A stretch of DNA of 64,000 bases, taken from assembly GCA_003023745.1 (NCBI GenBank), contig PXYV01000001.1, forward strand, positions 95,600 to 159,599, written 5' to 3'. Under the pieces are notes generated by a model, which was not told where the DNA came from, did not search any database, and worked only from the letters and a program-made list of their open reading frames with translations. This DNA is from Sulfobacillus acidophilus (GTDB lineage Bacteria; Bacillota; Sulfobacillia; Sulfobacillales; Sulfobacillaceae). Of this stretch, positions 59,614-64,000 are shown one piece after another (the first letter of the stretch is position 1; each line of letters begins with the position of its first letter). Both the position numbers and the translations under genes were made by a program.

Positions 59614-61383
59614 CTAGGAGACAGGGAACGTAAACAAGGGCTGGCTCGCGGACAAGCGCGCGCGTTCAGCTAAGGTCATGATGAGTCCCGCATGCGAAAA
59701 CAACTGCGGGAAATTTCCGCGAACCGCTCCCGTGAGCGGTTCGACATGCTCTCCGAACAGTCCCAGCGGGGTGGCCAATTCGATGTGACGCTGGATAATG
59801 CGGTCGGCTTCGGCGAGGCGTCCTTGCCGCAACAAGACCCGCGCATACCAAAACCCTGCCAAAATAAAAGGATGGCGCGCTTGCCCCAAATCATCTTCGC
59901 GATACCGGTACACGAAGCCATCCGCCACCAGCGTGGATTCGATGGCTTCGAGAGTTGCGTGAAAATAGGGGTGGTTGGCCGCAACAAAGTTGTACAAAGG
60001 CAACGTCAACAATGCCGCATCAGTTGATCGGCTGCCTGGGCGCGGAAGGAACACCCCGGATTCCTGGGCTTCGCGCATGAGCGTTTCGCGAATCCGCGCG
60101 GCCGTTCGTTGCCAGGTCAGAGCCTTCTGATTCAATCCCAAGGACCGCGATAACAGGGAGGCACATTCTAGACCGACCCAATTCATAACCCGGGAATGGG
60201 TATGCTGTCCGCGAATGGTGCGGTATTCCCATAGCGAGGCATCAGGCTGAGACCAGGTATGGCGCATCCATTCCGCAAGCGCTTCAATGGCCCACCAATA
60301 TTGGTGCAGCCACTGGCGATCGGGTTGAGTATTTTGGAGATGGTAGATCACCCACAAGACGCTCCCGGCCAGATCGAGTTGGAGTTGGTGGATGGCGCCA
60401 TTGCCGGCGCGAGCCGGTCGCGATTCTGCATGTCCAGACAACCACAAAAGGTCGCGCTCACCATCGGGTAACGTGCCATCCACTCGGAGAAAGGGAGCAG
60501 GAAAGACGCGCTCGGTTGGGGATACCGCATCCAGCAAAAACTCCATGATGCGTCGCGCCGAGGTGATGTCACCTGCTGCCAATAAGGCTTCTGCCGCGTA
60601 GGCGCTGTCACGAATCCAGACATAGCGATAATCCCACTGCCGAGACTCTCCCGGTGCTTCCGGCAAGGACGTTGTTGCGGCGGCAATGGGAGCGCCTGTT
60701 GGACGAAATGTTAAAGCCCGCACAATCTCCAAGCTACGGCCGAACAATTCGGCATGAGGTCCGTGATAGGGTTGACGGGCGGAACGCCAATAGCCTGCGG
60801 TATGCTGCCAGAGCTCATCGGGATCGTTGGGAATAGGCCGGTTGAGCCAGCGCACGTCCGCCGGTTGTTCGGTACTAATGCGAACCACAATGGTGCAGCT
60901 TCCGGGGCCGACGATCCATTGGTCAATGCGGTCGGAAGGACGGTGTGGCCCATGGATGAGAAGTTGCGCAATTTCCGGTCCGTGCGGATTTTGATAGCGC
61001 ATGCCACCGGCCGTCGGGTAGTACGCGGGGCGCACCGCCCCATATCCGAATGAAGGTCGGCAAGTTAAACGCAGCGGCGCCTCAGTTTGGCAACGCATCC
61101 AAACCGCGGTGCGGCCGATGCTCATCCAGGTTCGGACCAGTGATTCCCCTTGTTGTGTCCTAAAATGCGTCTCGAGGCATAGACCGTCCGATGCGTAACG
61201 CTGCGTTACGGTATCGTAAGCATCCGGCTCCAAACTTAGGTAACCGCCGGAATGCTGATCCAACAGCCGACCAAAAATTGTCGGCCCGTCAAAACGCGGC
61301 ACCGGAAGCCAGTCAATCGCACCGGTGGGGCTGGCTAATAGTGCGGTCATGCCGTTTGCAACAATGGCGTAGAAGGGTTTCAT
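59614..61383 (-). CDS. GH15-family glycoside hydrolase (glucoamylase/trehalase-like)
   Basis: A cytosolic inverting glycosidase related to glucoamylase, glucodextranase and GH15 trehalase. 589 residues: an N-terminal super-sandwich domain to about 210, then the alpha/alpha toroid with RQWDYRYVWIRDSAYAAEALL near 250 and a C-terminal EEV-type stretch reading GLFGEHVEPLTGAVRGNFPQLFSHAGLI near 550. No signal peptide. ATG 61383 starts the conserved text; GTG 61410 is possible. Substrate could be trehalose or short glucans from stored glycogen. Confidence 0.88.
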   Translation of the reverse strand: MKPFYAIVANGMTALLASPTGAIDWLPVPRFDGPTIFGRLLDQHSGGYLSLEPDAYDTVTQRYASDGLCLETHFRTQQGESLVRTWMSIGRTAVWMRCQTEAPLRLTCRPSFGYGAVRPAYYPTAGGMRYQNPHGPEIAQLLIHGPHRPSDRIDQWIVGPGSCTIVVRISTEQPADVRWLNRPIPNDPDELWQHTAGYWRSARQPYHGPHAELFGRSLEIVRALTFRPTGAPIAAATTSLPEAPGESRQWDYRYVWIRDSAYAAEALLAAGDITSARRIMEFLLDAVSPTERVFPAPFLRVDGTLPDGERDLLWLSGHAESRPARAGNGAIHQLQLDLAGSVLWVIYHLQNTQPDRQWLHQYWWAIEALAEWMRHTWSQPDASLWEYRTIRGQHTHSRVMNWVGLECASLLSRSLGLNQKALTWQRTAARIRETLMREAQESGVFLPRPGSRSTDAALLTLPLYNFVAANHPYFHATLEAIESTLVADGFVYRYREDDLGQARHPFILAGFWYARVLLRQGRLAEADRIIQRHIELATPLGLFGEHVEPLTGAVRGNFPQLFSHAGLIMTLAERARLSASQPLFTFPVS

Positions 61384-62402
61384 TGCGTGTCTTGGGCTCC
61401 GCTTCCGCACAGGTGCGGTCGGGCCACTATACCGTCCTCTCTTTGTGGCCTAGGGACGTTAATTGATAGCCGGTCCCTCAAAATTGATTGAAACCTTGCA
61501 CCAGCACCCGTAATGGAAGCCGCACCAGAATAGTTGCCGCCGGTGTTCTTGAGATAGGCACCAGGCATTGGCACGATCAATCTAATGTACACTGTTCGTA
61601 AATTGTTGCCTCGCCCTGTAGAAACGTCAAGCATCTGGCCGTACCGGGCCTTGGACGATGCGCGGTACAGCCTGGGAATGGATGCCGTCCTCAGCGGGGA
61701 CATCGTTATTCAGATTAGTCCCTTGATTGACGTCTGTCAAAACGTAAAGATTACCGATTGATCACGCTGCATCAGAATATGTGCGAGGGTAGGGAAGGGT
61801 TCTTTTGCGGTTTGAAAATAGGCGTTCGACACACTAACCATAGTCATCGTGGAACGCGGTGTAGGCCTCCTAGCTTTACCCATCCTCCACGAGGAAGGCC
61901 TTAGGGAAATGCACACGAACAAAATTTGCCGATACTAAAATACACGATAGGTTGGCTCAAGGGGCTGACAGGTCGACAAGAAGGGAGCAGAGCATCCGAG
62001 TGTGGTGATGCCTCCTGGTCGGGGGCCAGCGACAGAGCCCACCTCTTAGAATGTCTTGGTGCGGGCGTGTATTACCCTCATTTGAAGCCGTGTCAACTTA
62101 GAAATTCTAGGCGGAGCAAGACTTTCGCGCACCGATCAACCTGAGAAACTTAAGTTCATAATTAGGAGAGCAGCTAGTGCAAGTACAACAATGCACGCCA
62201 GGGGAGTTCCGCAGTCCACCACTTTTTCCGGGTGTTGGCTCGCTGCGAAGTAACAGACCAACGCGGAGACTGCACCCCAGAAAAAGCGCTCATAGACAAT
62301 CCGAATTCATGTGGGGACAATCCCTTGGCATGCGCAATGCTGCTACGATCGGGTGTGTGCGTTGTCAACTCTCCCTAGCGGCACCATCGGCAGTCGCCCG
62401 GG
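61384..62402. other. About 1 kb without a supportable gene
   Basis: A minus-strand frame (61380-61703) contains a pilin- or repeat-like phrase (IVPMPGAYLKNTGG), and a 58-codon plus-strand frame starts at 61585, but neither has a ribosome site or known family. The stretch looks like decayed coding sequence or leader DNA. Confidence 0.4.
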
Positions 62403-62981
62403 TCAAGATGTCAATGCGCCATTGAGAAAGAGATCAGCGAATCGTTCGCCAATTTGTTCTGGCGAATAGACGCCGCTCGATCGCATCCACGTGTAGGTCC
62501 AGTTACACTGTCCAAACAGCGCCAGCGTCATCAAACGGGCGGGAACAGCTGTTTGAAACTGGCCAGTACTCTGTCCCCAGCGGATGGTATCCTCAAAAAT
62601 CGATTCATAGGCGTCCCTTACACGTCGGACCTTTTCAAAGTGCGCCGATGGTAGCCGATGCATTTCCCGGAAAAATACCGTGACCTCGTCGTGATACTCG
62701 GCAATTGAGTCTACCAACGATACGATGAGTTGCCTCAGCCTTGATACCGGATCGGCCGTGGTTTCGACGATTGTTTGTGCATGAGCCATTTCCGCTTCGA
62801 TAAACCGCTGATGGATTGCATACAAGAGGTCTTCCTTGGCGGAAAAATAATAGTAGAGCGCTCCTTTGGTGAGCTCCGCTGCCTCGACAATATCGTTGAC
62901 CGACGTGGCGTCATAACCTCGTTGCGAAAATAGGGCGGTAGCCACGCGGATAAGCCGTTCGGGAACATCGGCCACAGTCAT
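62403..62981 (-). CDS. TetR/AcrR-family transcriptional regulator
   Basis: 192 residues. The N-terminal helix-turn-helix (ATALFSQRGYDATSVNDIVEAAELTKGALYYYF, about 12-45) is classic TetR. The all-helical ligand domain (FFREMHRLP, CNWTYTWM near 160) resembles regulators of fatty-acid or acyl-CoA genes. ATG 62981 follows AGGAATTG. No target operon is adjacent in the window, so the ligand is unknown. Confidence 0.9.
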   Translation of the reverse strand: MTVADVPERLIRVATALFSQRGYDATSVNDIVEAAELTKGALYYYFSAKEDLLYAIHQRFIEAEMAHAQTIVETTADPVSRLRQLIVSLVDSIAEYHDEVTVFFREMHRLPSAHFEKVRRVRDAYESIFEDTIRWGQSTGQFQTAVPARLMTLALFGQCNWTYTWMRSSGVYSPEQIGERFADLFLNGALTS

Positions 62982-64000
62982 CAATTCCTGCCTTTCTCAT
63001 ATCCATTATCTCGGCGATGAGAGCCTTCGCCGACGATCTCGCTCGCGCTGACCCGGTATGCCTTTTATATAGCGATGCACGCGCACACCCACACAGTATT
63101 GAACGTCAAGCGCCCCCATGGAGGGCACGCAGTTACCCAAGAACCGCTATCACCAACTCACAGGCGGACAACAACACATATCTTCATATTGTGGCTAAAT
63201 TTCTTGCCAGCAGAGATTATCATATCTTTTTCGCGGTTAAGGAGGAAGACCTACTCCCCGTCGGGAGAAAATTGGTTGGTTGTTCACTCGTCCTTGGGTA
63301 ATGCACAGACCACACGACGCGAGTCGAGTCGTCCGTCCCTGCGGCACAACTGACGCGAAATACTCGTTACTGCAGATACGACCCCAAAACGAGATCCAAA
63401 GTCATTTGCGAAGGGCACCCTACTCGATGGAAGAGCCGTAGGCATCGGTACGATGATGCCACTCTTGATGATTTACGTCAACTCATCCGCCTTATCTTAT
63501 TCGAATTTATAGGCGACCGTGCGCGATTTTCGCTTCTGCTGACACGCGCGTAACCGGGCGAAACCCATCTCACACTGGTTCGATCAAACTGTTGGAGACC
63601 GGGTCCGTTGACGATTTCCGGGTAGGTGGCGCCGACATCCCGGAAGGAAACGCCCATGCTCCCGAGAGTGGAGGAGCACCATTTTGAAAGGTTCATGCAG
63701 AGAAACAGGCACGAACTTTGCATCGCGGCAATAATCTGACATGCGGGCGCACAGAATCTACATGAATGAACACCCGCCCGTGCTGGGCAGCCAAGTCATC
63801 AGTTGCATTTCGCACAAGGACAAGATTGGGCCCCTAAGAGGGGCAAAATGCTCGACCCCAAACCGGGTCCCCCGTTTTGTGTGAAGGTCCACAAGACGAC
63901 CATACTATATGAATGCTCCTTAATTTCTTCCGGTGCTATTCGGGAAGTCGGCCCAGACGGGATTGAATTTCTTCGGGTACGGTGGCCAGATAGGACAAAA
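62982..64000. other. Last kilobase without a supportable gene
   Basis: Frames here are short and lack ribosome sites. One minus-strand frame (63478-63723) reads like a protein fragment (SFRDVGATYPEIVNGPGLQQ) but has no family. The TetR promoter should lie near 63000. Nothing else is identified up to the window edge. Confidence 0.4.

Noticed and set aside
61380..61703. 107-codon minus-strand frame upstream of the GH15 gene
   Set aside because: Pilin-like phrase only, overlaps the GH15 start region, no ribosome site.
1..64000. CRISPR arrays, tRNA and rRNA genes, prophage genes
   Set aside because: No regularly spaced direct repeats, cloverleaf sequences, rRNA cores or phage structural genes were seen by eye on either strand.

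Overview
The window looks like chromosome of an endospore-forming Firmicute. It carries a complete spoIIIA operon, spoIVB, spo0A and spoIIM in the Firmicute order that links them to accC, nusB, folD, xseAB, ispA, dxs, tlyA, nadK and recN. Moderate-to-high G+C, many GTG/TTG starts, strong AGGAGG-type ribosome sites and divergent protein sequences would suit a deep-branching lineage such as Sulfobacillus. That placement is inference; no rRNA, tRNA or CRISPR array was seen.

Layout. 1-2050 (minus): suf Fe-S assembly genes (sufD incomplete, sufC) behind a promoter with a palindromic operator candidate. 2186-13424 (plus): yqeG, then shikimate genes (aroE, a prepilin-peptidase-like gene, aroC, aroK, aroB), the complete glycine cleavage system (gcvT, gcvH, gcvPA, gcvPB) with glyA, then aroQ and efp. 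13684-19076: an acidic zinc-ribbon protein, two tandem terminator hairpins, a SigE-like promoter and spoIIIAA-AH. 19077-21759: an accessory interval with a terminator, an IS200/IS605-like remnant and a TauE/SafE exporter, occupying the place where accB usually lies. 21760-36860: accC, Asp23 family gene, nusB, a TsaD-like gene, folD, xseA, xseB, ispA, dxs, tlyA, nadK, recN, an MGDG-synthase-like glycosyltransferase, spoIVB and spo0A.

37324-42264: amino-acid dehydrogenase, an unknown two-part protein next to an Hfq-like LSm protein, a 49-residue ORF antisense to its end, then a Nudix hydrolase, spoIIM, a DUF423 protein and a PIG-L deacetylase. 42379-45373: a TPP riboswitch with a readable terminator/antiterminator, ykoE and a single protein fusing two ECF ATPases to EcfT. 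45374-50117: ferredoxin-NADP reductase, a DMT transporter, a c-di-AMP (ydaO) riboswitch before a 3D-domain cell-wall protein, and an Abi/HEPN defence gene with its own promoter. 50862-62981: a mini GntR protein, a SAM-I riboswitch with metY, a Rossmann-like protein, an amine oxidase convergent with speE, a thioesterase, a DUF4012 protein, ilvE, a GH15 glycosidase and a TetR regulator. The last kilobase shows no gene I can support.

Functionally, the aro block makes chorismate precursors, gcv/glyA/folD handle one-carbon units, the spo genes build the forespore feeding channel and the SigK checkpoint, and three riboswitches (TPP, c-di-AMP, SAM) link thiamine uptake, cell-wall remodelling and methionine synthesis to their metabolites. 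The most interesting parts are the Hfq-like locus, the one-protein ECF module, the displaced accB locus and the Abi/HEPN gene.
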